A stretch of DNA of 36,241 nt from Planctomycetota bacterium (GCA_027619595.1 JAQCHP010000042.1:1-36241), one strand, 5' to 3'; shown: positions 1 through 8,913, counted from the stretch's first letter. The notes: generated by a model from the letters alone, not told the origin. Numbers and translations: made by a program.

Positions 1-363
1 GTGGGGTTCGACCGACTTCCCGAAATCGATCGGTTGGCACCGACGGGAATCATCGTTCCGAGCGGCAATCGGATGGCGTTGAGCTATGACGTTGGTAAAG
101 CGCCGGTGTTGGGGGTACGCATTCAGGAGCTGTTTGGTTTGCAAGAAACGCCGCGGGTGGCCGGGGGGCGAGTTCCTGTGCTCTTACATCTCTTGGGGCC
201 GAACCATCGCCCGCAGCAGATCACGGACGACTTGGCGAGTTTCTGGCGAAATACTTACCCGATTGTGCGGAAGGAATTGCGCCGGCGGTATCCGAAGCAC
301 GCTTGGCCCGAGGATCCCACCGTGGCGGTAGCGACTCGGTCAGGTCGACCACCTCGGCCGTAA
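1..363 (+). CDS. hrpB: ATP-dependent helicase HrpB, C-terminal end (5' truncated by window)
   Basis: The 120 visible residues match the C-terminal domain of HrpB-type DEAH-box RNA helicases. Recognisable stretches are LGVRIQELFGLQETPR, GRVPVLLHLLGPNHRPQQ, TDDLASFWRNTYP and RRYPKHAWPEDP, which lie just before the family's usual C-terminus. The helicase core, with Walker A and the DEAH box, lies outside the window, so the apparent GTG at base 1 is only the window edge. The frame ends at TAA 361-363 after a short basic, proline-rich tail. HrpB is a predicted ATP-dependent RNA helicase of poorly defined cellular role. No terminator is obvious in the following 187 bp. Confidence 0.9.
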   Translation: MGFDRLPEIDRLAPTGIIVPSGNRMALSYDVGKAPVLGVRIQELFGLQETPRVAGGRVPVLLHLLGPNHRPQQITDDLASFWRNTYPIVRKELRRRYPKHAWPEDPTVAVATRSGRPPRP

Positions 364-550
364 TTTCGTTAGGCGCGCGCATGGAGTCGAGTCTTCCGAA
401 CGATGGGGAACCGCCCTGCCCTCCCTCCACACTCTTGCCTTTTAGCCGCCGGACGGATACCTTGATTGAACGCTACTTGACCTCGTATGCGGTGAGAATC
501 AGCGCATGCCAGTCAATTAAAAATTCAATTCACGTGACCGGAGCGATTTC
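364..550. other. intergenic region between hrpB and the aldehyde dehydrogenase gene
   Basis: No gene or strong hairpin is seen here. The last bases carry a GGAG-type ribosome binding site (540-543) seven bases before the ATG at 551. A promoter for the downstream gene presumably lies here, but I could not assign clear -35/-10 boxes. Confidence 0.4.
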
Positions 551-2053
551 ATGTCCACAACGATTCAGCGGCAGGCTTCCTTGAGTAAAGACGTACAACG
601 TTTCCTGGACGCACCGTTACATCGTGCGTATGTCGGTGGACGTTGGGTTGAGGCAGCGGACGGTGCGACATTTGAGGTACGGGATCCGGGCTCCTCAGAC
701 AAGATTGCCACGGTCACCAGCCTCAAAGAGGCCGATGTGAATAAGGCCGTGGATGTCGCGGTGGAGGCGTTTCATCGAAGCGGTTGGTCGAAGATGCCGG
801 TTAACGAACGGGCAGCTGTGCTGCACCGAATCGCCGACACGGTGGAGGCGAAGCTCTCGCAATTCGCACAGATCGAATCGCTCGATTGCGGAAAAATCTA
901 CGCGCAGGCAGTGGCGGACGTTCAAAATGTGATCGATACATTCCGGTATTTCGCCGATCTTGCGCAGACAGTCAATTATCGAAGTGTCATTGCTGTGAAG
1001 CACCACGAAGCATGGGTTGCGCGGCACCCTTGGGGAGCATGCGGTTTCATTATTCCGTGGAACTTCCCCTTCTTGCTGGCCGGTTGGGGCTTAGCCCCGG
1101 CGCTCGCTGCTGGTAATACATGCGTGCTGAAGCCGGCTGAGGATACTCCGCTTTCAGCTCTGTATTTATGCCACGTCATTCATGAGCAAGGGCTGTTGCC
1201 GGCGGGCGTATTAAACGTAGTGACCGGGCTAGGTGAAACTGCCGGTGCCGCCGTTTCGCGGAATCCAAAATTTAAGCGCATGAGTTTTACGGGTTCGCCG
1301 GAAATCGGACGACTTGTCGCCGAAGCGTGTGGACGCAACTTGATCCCTGTGAAGTGCGAATTGGGAGGTAAGGGTGCCGCCGTTGTCTTCAACGACGTTG
1401 ACATTGCCGAGGCATCCAAGAAACTTGTGCAGGCCATTACGTTCCACGCAGGACAAGTTTGCTGCGATGCAACCCGTTGGCTCATTCAGAAGGATATCTA
1501 CGGCGAGTTTGTCGACGCTTGCGTATCACAAATGAGTGCAGTCCAAGTTGGCTATCCAATGGACGAAGAGACACAAATGGGGCCCCTTGTGAGTGAAAAG
1601 CAAAGGTCACGCGTACTCTCCTACCTGAAGAAAGGGGTGGCCGGTGGGGCCGACTTGGTTCTGGAAGGTGGAGTCGCTGAAGTGCCGGGTCGAAACGGAT
1701 ACTACGTGAAGCCCGCGCTTATGGCCGGATCGCTCGATAATGTCGCCGCTCGTGAGGAAATCTTTGGTCCCGTTGCTTATTTGGCACCGTTCACGAACGA
1801 AGACGAGGGCATTCGGCTCGCCAACGATACCGACTATGGATTGGGGAATAGTGTGTGGTCCAGCGATTTAGCACGCTGCAGCCGAGTGGCTGAGGCGTTC
1901 GAATCGGGGAATGGTTGGATCAACGCGCATAACGTGGTCGTGCATGGTGTCCCTTACGGTGGCATCGGAAAGAGTGGTATGGGGGGTGGGGTGGTAAGTC
2001 CTGAGACCCTCAATGACTACCTCCGGCCGATCTCCGTGGTACGTCCGCTGTAG
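551..2053 (+). CDS. NAD(P)-dependent aldehyde dehydrogenase
   Basis: A full-length 500-residue member of the aldehyde dehydrogenase superfamily, oxidising an aldehyde to its carboxylate with NAD(P)+, probably in the cytoplasm. Visible motifs are the cofactor/substrate segment IIPWNFPF, the nucleotide-binding FTGSPEIGR, the general base in CELGGKG (Glu270), the catalytic thiol in GQVCCDATR (Cys304) and the C-terminal EEIFGPV. The 34-residue distance between Glu270 and Cys304 is the usual one. Overall it resembles the betaine/retinal-type ALDH group, but the substrate cannot be deduced. The ATG at 551 has GGAG seven bases upstream. The gene is not tightly linked to hrpB. Its TAG stop lies one or two bases from the left end of a MITE-like element. 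Confidence 0.93.
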   Translation: MSTTIQRQASLSKDVQRFLDAPLHRAYVGGRWVEAADGATFEVRDPGSSDKIATVTSLKEADVNKAVDVAVEAFHRSGWSKMPVNERAAVLHRIADTVEAKLSQFAQIESLDCGKIYAQAVADVQNVIDTFRYFADLAQTVNYRSVIAVKHHEAWVARHPWGACGFIIPWNFPFLLAGWGLAPALAAGNTCVLKPAEDTPLSALYLCHVIHEQGLLPAGVLNVVTGLGETAGAAVSRNPKFKRMSFTGSPEIGRLVAEACGRNLIPVKCELGGKGAAVVFNDVDIAEASKKLVQAITFHAGQVCCDATRWLIQKDIYGEFVDACVSQMSAVQVGYPMDEETQMGPLVSEKQRSRVLSYLKKGVAGGADLVLEGGVAEVPGRNGYYVKPALMAGSLDNVAAREEIFGPVAYLAPFTNEDEGIRLANDTDYGLGNSVWSSDLARCSRVAEAFESGNGWINAHNVVVHGVPYGGIGKSGMGGGVVSPETLNDYLRPISVVRPL

Positions 2054-2155
2054 GATTGTGCAGAAATTTTGACACTCCTCGCGGAACGCCACCATCTGGT
2101 CCCCAGGCTCTGCCCGGACTGAAGAAAAGTTGGCGAACAGATCCAATTGGCTGGG

Positions 2156-2191
2156 ACGATGTTGTTGCGCACGATGTTGTTGCGCACGATG
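2156..2191 (+). repeat. 15-bp direct tandem repeat, two copies plus six bases of a third
   Basis: The unit ACGATGTTGTTGCGC occurs at 2156-2170 and 2171-2185, followed by ACGATG at 2186-2191. It lies inside the MITE-like element, just before its hairpin. Confidence 0.8.
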
Positions 2192-2207
2192 CGTTTCGTT
2201 TCGTAAT

Positions 2208-2251
2208 CTTGCTCCCCTCTCCCCCAGTCTTCTGGGGGAGAGGGGAGCAAG
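2208..2251. repeat. perfect 20-bp inverted repeat with 4-nt loop (GC-rich hairpin)
   Basis: Arm 2208-2227 (CTTGCTCCCCTCTCCCCCAG) is the exact reverse complement of 2232-2251, with loop TCTT. No T-tract follows directly on either strand, so it is not a typical intrinsic terminator. From general familiarity, similar CCCTCTCCCCC palindromes are dispersed in planctomycete genomes; this window holds one copy. Confidence 0.85.
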
Positions 2252-2407
2252 AGTTGCGCAAGCAATTGTGTTGGTAAAAATTGTCTGTTTCCATGAATTT
2301 TTTTAGCCCAGGCGGAGCTTTTAAGACAGTGCGTTTCCAGGCAGGGGCCTGTTAACGAGCGTGTTCGAGGTGGCGTTCAGCGAGGAGTGTCGAAATTTTG
2401 CACAAAC

Positions 2408-2657
2408 CCCCAGGCGGATTACCAGAACCCTCCCCAATTGTTCTGGATTCTCTGCGTCCTCCGCGGTTTTGCAATCCTGCAATCCCGCGGTTTTGCAGCC
2501 GGTTCCCGCCGCTCTTGCGTCGGTTCTGGATCCCTGCGTTCCCAGATTTCTTGTGCGCGATTTCATTGTGCCAAGCGATTGAGTTATCGTAAGGTGAGCT
2601 GTTAGGGGACGACTTTCGTCCCATCCTGTACACTACACGTGGTCGTTTTGGTAGGGA
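2408..2657. other. non-coding region upstream of the MoxR operon
   Basis: The short frames here lack family features and are C-rich. A 13-bp direct repeat CCGCGGTTTTGCA occurs at 2461-2473 and 2485-2497. A small hairpin lies at 2606-2622. The operon promoter is expected here, but I see no convincing boxes. Confidence 0.5.
2606..2622. promoter_or_regulatory. 7-bp perfect hairpin in the leader of the MoxR operon
   Basis: GGGACGA (2606-2612), loop CTT and TCGTCCC (2616-2622) form a perfect stem about 57 bases before the moxR ATG. It has no T-tract. It could be an operator or a leader structure, but nothing shows a function. Confidence 0.35.
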
Positions 2658-2678
2658 TTGAGATCGAGGCTGCCCCCA

Positions 2679-3716
2679 ATGAATCAACACCATTCTGCTG
2701 TAACTGAAGGTGAGAAACTTCTCACGGACTCGGATGTACACGCGATTGACCGGCTGCAGGAGACCTTTGACGGTCTGAAAGCCGAGTTGGCTCGAGTAAT
2801 CGTTGGCCAACGGGACGTGGTCGAAAAGCTGTGTATCTGCCTCTTTGCCCGCGGCCATGCCCTTTTGATGGGAGTGCCGGGATTGGCAAAGACGTTGCTG
2901 GTGAGCAAGTTGGCAGAAACGCTCTCGCTACAATTCAGCCGAATTCAATTCACGCCCGACTTGATGCCCATGGACATAACGGGAACAGATATTTTGCAGG
3001 ATTCGGTGGCGGGACGCCGGGAGTTTCAGTTTATTCACGGGCCCGTGTTCGCGAATATCGTGTTGGCGGACGAAATCAATCGAGCACCTCCGAAGACACA
3101 GGCCGCGCTGCTCGAGGCGATGCAGGAATATCGAGTGACAACGCTGGGCAAGACGTTCCAGTTGGATGCCCCGTTTCTGGTTCTCGCCACGCAAAATCCG
3201 GTCGAGCAAGAGGGTACCTATCCACTGCCAGAAGCGCAGTTGGACCGCTTTATGTATTTGATTGAGCTCGACTATCCTTCGGAAAGCGAAGAAATCGAAA
3301 TTGCGCGCACCACGACCGGGCAGGCCTTTCCCGCACTACGGCATCTATTGTCGGGTCCCCAGATTTTGGCAGATCAAGAATTAGTACGAAGGATTCCGGT
3401 GCCGGACCATATTTACCGGTTTGCTGCTCGACTTGTCCGACGCACTCGACCCCAAGACCCCACGGCGCCACCGTGGTTGACTCCGTTGGTCTCTTGGGGT
3501 GCCGGCCCGCGGGCCGTACAGAATATTATTCTGGCGGGTAAGGCCCGCGCAGCACTTGCCGGGAGCTATATGGTTCGGCTCGAAGATGTGCAGGCCGCCG
3601 CCGAACCGGTCCTTACGCATCGTGTCATTACGACATTCGCTGCGCAGGCCGAACGGCTTCATGCTCGCGACATCGTCAAGAGACTGGTCAGCGAGACAGA
3701 TCCTGACGCGATGTAG
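2679..3716 (+). CDS. MoxR-family AAA+ ATPase
   Basis: A MoxR-type AAA+ ATPase (AAA_3 family) of 345 residues, a cytoplasmic chaperone-like ATPase thought to act with VWA proteins in assembling or activating envelope or metal-containing complexes. Walker A is GVPGLAKT (from about residue 65), Walker B is in VLADEINRAPPKTQ (about 129-142) and sensor 1 is in ATQNPVEQEGTYPLPEAQLDRF-type sequence. A C-terminal lid domain follows. The ATG at 2679 is chosen because GAGG (2666-2669) lies nine bases upstream. A TTG at 2658 would add seven residues but has no properly spaced ribosome binding site. It heads the block continuing into DUF58 and VWA genes, the usual MoxR context. Confidence 0.93.
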   Translation: MNQHHSAVTEGEKLLTDSDVHAIDRLQETFDGLKAELARVIVGQRDVVEKLCICLFARGHALLMGVPGLAKTLLVSKLAETLSLQFSRIQFTPDLMPMDITGTDILQDSVAGRREFQFIHGPVFANIVLADEINRAPPKTQAALLEAMQEYRVTTLGKTFQLDAPFLVLATQNPVEQEGTYPLPEAQLDRFMYLIELDYPSESEEIEIARTTTGQAFPALRHLLSGPQILADQELVRRIPVPDHIYRFAARLVRRTRPQDPTAPPWLTPLVSWGAGPRAVQNIILAGKARAALAGSYMVRLEDVQAAAEPVLTHRVITTFAAQAERLHARDIVKRLVSETDPDAM

Positions 3717-3824
3717 TGCCTGATATTGACGAGAAGGCACCTTCCTGTGCAGCGTCCCTGTACAGCGTCCCAGTACAGCCGGTGAAAAGGTCGTGATTCA
3801 CGCAGAGGATTTTCAGGGAGACGA

Positions 3825-4727
3825 TTGTTGGCCACTTCAAATTGGACTCGTACACAACTTGAGCCGGCCGTCTTAGCGCGACTTTCCGCCGTCCCGCTGG
3901 TTTCGCGCCGACTCATGCTGGGGCACTTGTCGGGCCGGCATCGCAGCGCCCATCGTGGATCGAGCGTCGAATTTGCCGAATATCGAAGATACGTTCCGGG
4001 TGACGATTTGCGGCGCGTCGATTGGCGTGCTTTTGGTCGCACAGAACGATATTACGTCAAAGAATTCGAGGCCGATACAAATCTGCGTTGCTGCTTGGTC
4101 CTTGACACCAGCGGATCCATGGGGTTTCGTGGAAAACACGGATCCAAAATCCAGTACGCTCAGCAAATGATCGGCACGCTAAGCTACCTAGCCATCCAGC
4201 AAGGGGATGCCGTGGGGATCGCGTGTGCCGCCGAGGGACTCGTGACGCAGCTACCGCCACGTCGGAATCCCGCCCATCTGTCATCCATCTTCGAGGTACT
4301 CGAAAGGCTCGAACCCAAGGGTTCGACGCAGTTGGTGCCGGTCTTGCATGAACTCGCCGACAGCCTACGACAGCGGGCGATGGTGGTCGTTGTCTCGGAT
4401 TTCTTCGTCGACTCCAGCGAATTGCGCGGATGTTTCGAACACTTGCGTTTTAAAAAACATGACGTAACGGCCTTTCAACTACTCGATCCGATGGAGATCG
4501 AATTTGATTTGAAGCGTCCCATGCGATTTTTGGATTTGGAAGGTGGCGCGGCCGTGTTTGCCGACCCCATCGAGATAGCCGACAGGTACCATCTGGCAAG
4601 GGAAACCTTTCAGCGTTCGCTTCAGCAGATGTTTTTGGAAGCGGGCGTCGAGTACCATTGCCTCCAACTGGACGAAACGTACGATCAAGCGCTCATGCGG
4701 TTTCTTGTCGACCGCAATCAACGATGA
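3825..4727 (+). CDS. DUF58 domain protein (VWA-like)
   Basis: A 300-residue DUF58 protein, the standard partner of MoxR. The DUF58 signature appears as SSVEFAEYRRYVPGDDLRRV followed by DWRAFGRTERYYVKEFE. A VWA-like fold follows, with a MIDAS-type DTSGSM at about residue 94. There are no membrane segments, so a cytoplasmic location is likely. Start: two adjacent TTG codons at 3825 and 3828 follow GGGAG (3816-3820); no ATG lies before the conserved region, so a TTG start is likely and its exact position uncertain. The 108-bp gap from moxR contains a near-repeat of CAGCGTCCC/ACAGCGTCCC around 3747-3770. The exact biochemical role of DUF58 proteins is not established. Confidence 0.88.
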   Translation: MLATSNWTRTQLEPAVLARLSAVPLVSRRLMLGHLSGRHRSAHRGSSVEFAEYRRYVPGDDLRRVDWRAFGRTERYYVKEFEADTNLRCCLVLDTSGSMGFRGKHGSKIQYAQQMIGTLSYLAIQQGDAVGIACAAEGLVTQLPPRRNPAHLSSIFEVLERLEPKGSTQLVPVLHELADSLRQRAMVVVVSDFFVDSSELRGCFEHLRFKKHDVTAFQLLDPMEIEFDLKRPMRFLDLEGGAAVFADPIEIADRYHLARETFQRSLQQMFLEAGVEYHCLQLDETYDQALMRFLVDRNQR

Positions 4728-4735
4728 GATGAATC

Positions 4736-6718
4736 ATGAGTTTCTTGTATCCGCTGTTCTTAGCCGCATTGCCACTCATTGCACTGCCCATCGTCATTCA
4801 TCTTGTCAACCAGCGGCGTTATCAGACCATGCCGTGGGGTGCCATGTTGTTTTTGCTGGCGGCGAATCGATTGTCTCGTGGGTTGGCGAGGATTCGCCGG
4901 TGGCTGATCCTGGCGATGCGCGTAATTGCAGTGACTGGGATCGTCATCGTTTTGACTCGGCCTTTGTCTAGCGGTTGGTTGGGAGCGGCGGCGGGCGGTC
5001 GTGTTGACAATACAATTATCTTGTTGGACCGTTCTCCCAGCATGTTGCAACGCGGAATATCAGGAGATCTTACGAAGTTTGAAGCAGCCAAACTTCAGTT
5101 GGTACGAACGCTTCAGGTTCTTCCAAAATCGCGTTGCGTGCTCGTCGACAATGTATCGGGGAATCCCTTGGAACTGGCGGAACCGGAAGATTTACTGACG
5201 ATTCCCAGTGCGAGCCCACTCAGTTCCCAGGCCGACCTGCCGACACTCATGGCAAGTGCGTACCAATACCTCAAAGCCCAACAAAATGCACGCAACGATA
5301 TCTGGATCTGTTCCGATTTGCGCCGACAGGATTGGTCACCCGACAGTGGACGTTGGACTGCCGTGCGGGAACAATTCGCCCAGTTGCCGCCCGGGACGCG
5401 AATTCATCTGCTGGCATTCCCCTCACAAGATCCGTCGGACGCTCGCGTGCGTGTAACAAAAGTCGCACAAACCGATGAAGACGGTCAGACACAACTGCTG
5501 TTATCGGCGGTCGTGGAACGCAATTCCGCGACCGCACCTGTGCAGAAGATCCCGTTGCAATTTGAGGTCAACGGCGCGCGCACTACCCTGGACGTCGAAT
5601 CTGCTGGGGCTCGTACTGAGCTACAGAGCCACAAGATTCCGATCGAATCGACGCAACGGAATGGTTGGGGGCGTGTAGCGATTCCGCATGATAACAACGT
5701 CGCGAACGACGAGTACTATTTTACCTTCAGCGAACCTTCGCCCCCGTACGCCGTGGTTTGCGCAGAAGATTCCGCTGTTGGGGAACCACTACGTCTGGCC
5801 GCGGAGATTCGGCCCGAGACGAACAGCAAGTCGCGTGTGGATCTTGTCGCTCCCGAGGCGTTAGCGTCCATCGCATGGGAACAGGTGGGCCTATTGATAT
5901 GGCAAGGTTCTTTTCCGCAGGGCAAGGCGTTGGAAACGATCCAATTGTTTGTGGATGACGGCGGAAGCGTGATATTTTTCCCACCTCACAGCGATACGCC
6001 CAGCGCTGCTTTCGGCTTGGAATGGCAAGGCTGGCAAACGGCTCCGAAGGGCGCGGTGGTGGAAACTTGGCGGAGCGATGCCGATTTGCTGGCAAGAACG
6101 CAAAGTGGCGCAGCGCTACCCGTCGGTACACTGCGCATTGATCGGTTTTGTCAGCTAACGGGCGAATCGACCGAATTGGCACGCCTCAGCGGAGCAAAAC
6201 CGTTACTTGTTCGCGTGCCGACCGCCAAAGGTGCCGTGTACGCATGCAGTACAACTCCGGACCCTCAGGACTCGTCGTTGGCAAGCGATGGTGTCGTGTT
6301 TTATGTAATGCTCCAACGTGCACTCGATGAGGGGTCTCGGCGATTGGCGTCGGCGCGACAGATCGATGCCGGTACTCCGTGGCCAGCGTCGACGCAAACC
6401 TGGCGGCGGCTGGCGGGCGAAAGCGCAGCGATATCCACGGAGTATCCGCACCACACGGGCGTATATGGAACTGGGGACCGCATGGTGGCGGTGAATCGTT
6501 CTCAACGCGAAGATGACACCGAGACGGTCAAAGACGAGCAATTGGCCGGACTGTTTCGGGGGCTCGATTTTGTCCGAGTCGATGAACGGTCGGGACAGGC
6601 GACGTCACTCGTACAAGAAATCTGGCGCATATTTCTCGTGGCGATGTTAGTTTCTCTGTTCGTAGAAGCGGTTTTGTGTTTGCCGCGCTTGTCCTCCCTT
6701 CGAGGGACTGCCGCATGA
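4736..6718 (+). CDS. BatA-like membrane protein with N-terminal aerotolerance-type segment and VWA domain
   Basis: A 660-residue membrane protein. The N-terminus (FLYPLFLAALPLIALPIVIHL, residues ~3-23) and a second hydrophobic segment (about 56-78) form the BatA/aerotolerance-regulator N-terminal hairpin common in these operons. A VWA domain follows with MIDAS-type DRSPSM at about residue 98. A Gly-rich/GATase-like region covers roughly 330-450, and a last transmembrane segment (IFLVAMLVSLFVEAVLCL) lies near residues 632-650. The protein probably exposes its VWA domain outside the cytoplasmic membrane, although the topology is inferred. It starts eight bases after the DUF58 stop and overlaps the next gene by ATGA, showing translational coupling. 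Confidence 0.87.
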   Translation: MSFLYPLFLAALPLIALPIVIHLVNQRRYQTMPWGAMLFLLAANRLSRGLARIRRWLILAMRVIAVTGIVIVLTRPLSSGWLGAAAGGRVDNTIILLDRSPSMLQRGISGDLTKFEAAKLQLVRTLQVLPKSRCVLVDNVSGNPLELAEPEDLLTIPSASPLSSQADLPTLMASAYQYLKAQQNARNDIWICSDLRRQDWSPDSGRWTAVREQFAQLPPGTRIHLLAFPSQDPSDARVRVTKVAQTDEDGQTQLLLSAVVERNSATAPVQKIPLQFEVNGARTTLDVESAGARTELQSHKIPIESTQRNGWGRVAIPHDNNVANDEYYFTFSEPSPPYAVVCAEDSAVGEPLRLAAEIRPETNSKSRVDLVAPEALASIAWEQVGLLIWQGSFPQGKALETIQLFVDDGGSVIFFPPHSDTPSAAFGLEWQGWQTAPKGAVVETWRSDADLLARTQSGAALPVGTLRIDRFCQLTGESTELARLSGAKPLLVRVPTAKGAVYACSTTPDPQDSSLASDGVVFYVMLQRALDEGSRRLASARQIDAGTPWPASTQTWRRLAGESAAISTEYPHHTGVYGTGDRMVAVNRSQREDDTETVKDEQLAGLFRGLDFVRVDERSGQATSLVQEIWRIFLVAMLVSLFVEAVLCLPRLSSLRGTAA

Positions 6719-8913
6719 CGAGCCTATTTTCACTGACACACGGAGCGACGCCTACGACCATTGTCGTTGCGTTGGTGATGTTCGCTGGAACGACTGCGAT
6801 TTGCTTTACTGCCTGGCGCCGCAGTGGCTATCGGAGGGACCTGGGGATCTTAGAGGCAGTGCGTCTGTTGATTGTGGCGTTGTGCGCGTGGTTGCTCAAC
6901 CAGCCTGAAATTGTGCAAGAATTCCAACCTACCGAAAAGCCGACACTCGCGATCGTGTGGGATAATTCACCCAGCATGCGAACACGCGACGTGGAGCAAG
7001 GGTCAGCTCAGGACCGACTGTGGTCTTCACGAAAACAGGCGGTGGAGCCCTACACGAAAGCGGAAGCCTGGCGTGCGTTATCTGAACGATTTCAGGTCGT
7101 CATCGAACCCATGGGGGCCGACGGAGATCGAACTCGCAGTGATTTACATCAGGCGCTCGAGTCTTTGGCCGAGAAGTACAGTCTTCTGCGGGGAGTCGTT
7201 TTACTCTCGGACGGTGACTGGAATCAGGGTTCTCCCCCGGTGGAAGCCGCCACGCAATTGCGGATGAAGAAGATTCCGGTTTTTACGGTGGCGTCTGGCA
7301 GCCCAACTCGGTTACCTGACTTGGAACTCGTTAGCTTGGATCCGCCCACCTTTGGCGTGGCGGGCAAAGCGGTTCGCGTACCGTTCGTTGTGGAAAGTTC
7401 CCTTCCGCGTGAGCATACGGTTACCGCCACGTTGCGGACCTCGGATGGTGAGTCGATCAGCGAAGAGATTGTGTTGGGGCCCATGGCACGCACGTCGGCG
7501 ACGATCTCTTGGAAACCATCTCGAGTGGGAGACGTAACCATCTCCGTCGAATTGAAGTCGCATCCTGATGAAACCGAACGAGATAACAATTCGCTTACGG
7601 CGCCGGTCTCGATTCGCGAAGAGCAACTTCAGGTCTTAGTTGTAGAATCGTACCCACGTTGGGAGTACCGCTATCTTCGCAACGCCCTTTCTCGTGACCC
7701 GGGAATTCGCCTCGCGTGTCTGTTGTTCCATCCCGGACTCGATAAGCCAGGTGGGGGCAACAAAGACTATATTGCTGCCTTTCCTCCGGGTTTAGAGGAG
7801 TTGTCAAAATACGACGTGGTCTTCCTTGGCGACGTAGGAGTTGATGGCGAACAGCTCACAGCGGAACAGTGTCGATGGTTAAAAGGGGTCGTGCAACATC
7901 AGGCGACAGGGCTCGTCTTTTTGCCAGGTTGGCAGGGACGGCAACATTCTCTATTGGACACGGAACTAGGTGACATCTATCCGGTAGTCCTTGATGCGAC
8001 ACAGCCCGCCGGATGGGGATCACGTACGCCGGGGCACTTCGAACTCACCCAGTCTGGCCGCCGTAGTTTGCTTACCAAATTGGTTGATACCGAAGATGAG
8101 AACCTCGAGGTATGGGAAGAACTACCCGGGTTTCAATGGTACGCGGCTGTGGAGCGAGCCAAGCCGGGTACGGATGTGCTTTCGGTTCACCGAGACACGA
8201 GCAATGAGCATGGCCGGTTGCCGATGTTGGTCACACGCACGTATGGTACTGGTAAGGTACTATTCATGGGGACCGACGGTGCATGGCGTTGGCGTAAAGG
8301 GGTAGAAGACAAATATCATTATCGCTTCTGGGGTCAGGTGGTGCGATGGATGGCCTATCAGAGAAATATGGCCAAAGGTGAGACCATGCGGCTTTTCTTC
8401 ACTCCCGATCAACCGCAACTCGGACAGGCGGTCGCCCTGTTTGCGAATGTGATGGAACCGAGCGGCGAGCCGTTATCTCGGGGAGAGGTCGTGGCACGGG
8501 TAGTATCGCCGTCCGGGAAAGTGGAGACGATTCGATTTCAGGCACTAGGGGATGAATGGGGGGCATTTTCCGGCAAGTTCGTCACGGAGGAGCCAGGACG
8601 CCACGCCGTCACCTTGGCTTGTACCGATACCGCTGCGACTTTGGAAACCTCGTTTTATGTGCAAGGTATGGCGGATGAGCGTCCGGGTAAGCCGGCTCGA
8701 CCGGAAGTCCTTGAGGAAATTGCCAGAGTCTCCCAAGGGCAAGTCCTCAATCCTATGGACGTGGAGCAAGCGGTCAAGACACTGCAAGCACTTCCCGACT
8801 TGCCGCCCTCCATTCGACGACTGCAACTTTGGTCCCATCCGATTACGGGCGGAATTCTGTTCGTTCTATTAGGGGCTTTTTGGATAGGCCGAAAGTCGAT
8901 TGGTTTGATATGA
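6715..8913 (+). CDS. membrane VWA protein with glutamine-amidotransferase-like region
   Basis: A 732-residue protein starting at the ATG that overlaps the previous stop as ATGA (6715-6718); an upstream in-frame start would lie deep inside the preceding gene. Two N-terminal membrane segments (about 17-37 and 55-72) precede a VWA domain with DNSPSM at residue 83 and a second strand LLSDGDW near 166. After a beta-rich region comes VLVVESYPRWEYRYLRNAL (about 305-325), typical of the GATase-like part in membrane VWA proteins of planctomycetes. The C-terminus has one more membrane segment (GGILFVLLGAFWIG). It is likely to work beside the BatA-like protein in the MoxR-dependent assembly. Its ligand is unknown. 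Confidence 0.87.
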   Translation: MTSLFSLTHGATPTTIVVALVMFAGTTAICFTAWRRSGYRRDLGILEAVRLLIVALCAWLLNQPEIVQEFQPTEKPTLAIVWDNSPSMRTRDVEQGSAQDRLWSSRKQAVEPYTKAEAWRALSERFQVVIEPMGADGDRTRSDLHQALESLAEKYSLLRGVVLLSDGDWNQGSPPVEAATQLRMKKIPVFTVASGSPTRLPDLELVSLDPPTFGVAGKAVRVPFVVESSLPREHTVTATLRTSDGESISEEIVLGPMARTSATISWKPSRVGDVTISVELKSHPDETERDNNSLTAPVSIREEQLQVLVVESYPRWEYRYLRNALSRDPGIRLACLLFHPGLDKPGGGNKDYIAAFPPGLEELSKYDVVFLGDVGVDGEQLTAEQCRWLKGVVQHQATGLVFLPGWQGRQHSLLDTELGDIYPVVLDATQPAGWGSRTPGHFELTQSGRRSLLTKLVDTEDENLEVWEELPGFQWYAAVERAKPGTDVLSVHRDTSNEHGRLPMLVTRTYGTGKVLFMGTDGAWRWRKGVEDKYHYRFWGQVVRWMAYQRNMAKGETMRLFFTPDQPQLGQAVALFANVMEPSGEPLSRGEVVARVVSPSGKVETIRFQALGDEWGAFSGKFVTEEPGRHAVTLACTDTAATLETSFYVQGMADERPGKPARPEVLEEIARVSQGQVLNPMDVEQAVKTLQALPDLPPSIRRLQLWSHPITGGILFVLLGAFWIGRKSIGLI

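Larger units (their letters stand above)
2055..2407. mobile_element. MITE-like non-autonomous element with ~38-bp imperfect terminal inverted repeats
   Basis: The segment 2055-2093 and the reverse complement of 2369-2407 agree at about 35 of 38 aligned bases, with three substitutions and one single-base gap. The shared core is GACACTCCTCGC next to GAACGCCACC. The ~275-bp interior has no credible protein; it holds two copies of a 15-bp tandem repeat and a perfect 20-bp hairpin. Length, long inverted ends and lack of a transposase suggest a miniature inverted-repeat element or a large palindromic intergenic repeat. I could not identify a target-site duplication. The left end begins right after the aldehyde dehydrogenase stop codon. 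Confidence 0.6.

Noticed and set aside
2056-2277. 73-residue plus-strand frame (and minus-strand counterparts) with PSPPVFWGRGEQ
   Set aside because: It is a translation of the palindromic repeat and MITE-like element; no ribosome binding site or family motif.
2461-2497. Direct repeats CCGCGGTTTTGCA considered as the start of a CRISPR array
   Set aside because: Only two 13-bp copies with an 11-bp spacer; no array and no cas genes.
2352-2858. 168-residue minus-strand frame over the moxR 5' region
   Set aside because: It overlaps moxR antisense and translates low-complexity repeats; composition is not protein-like.
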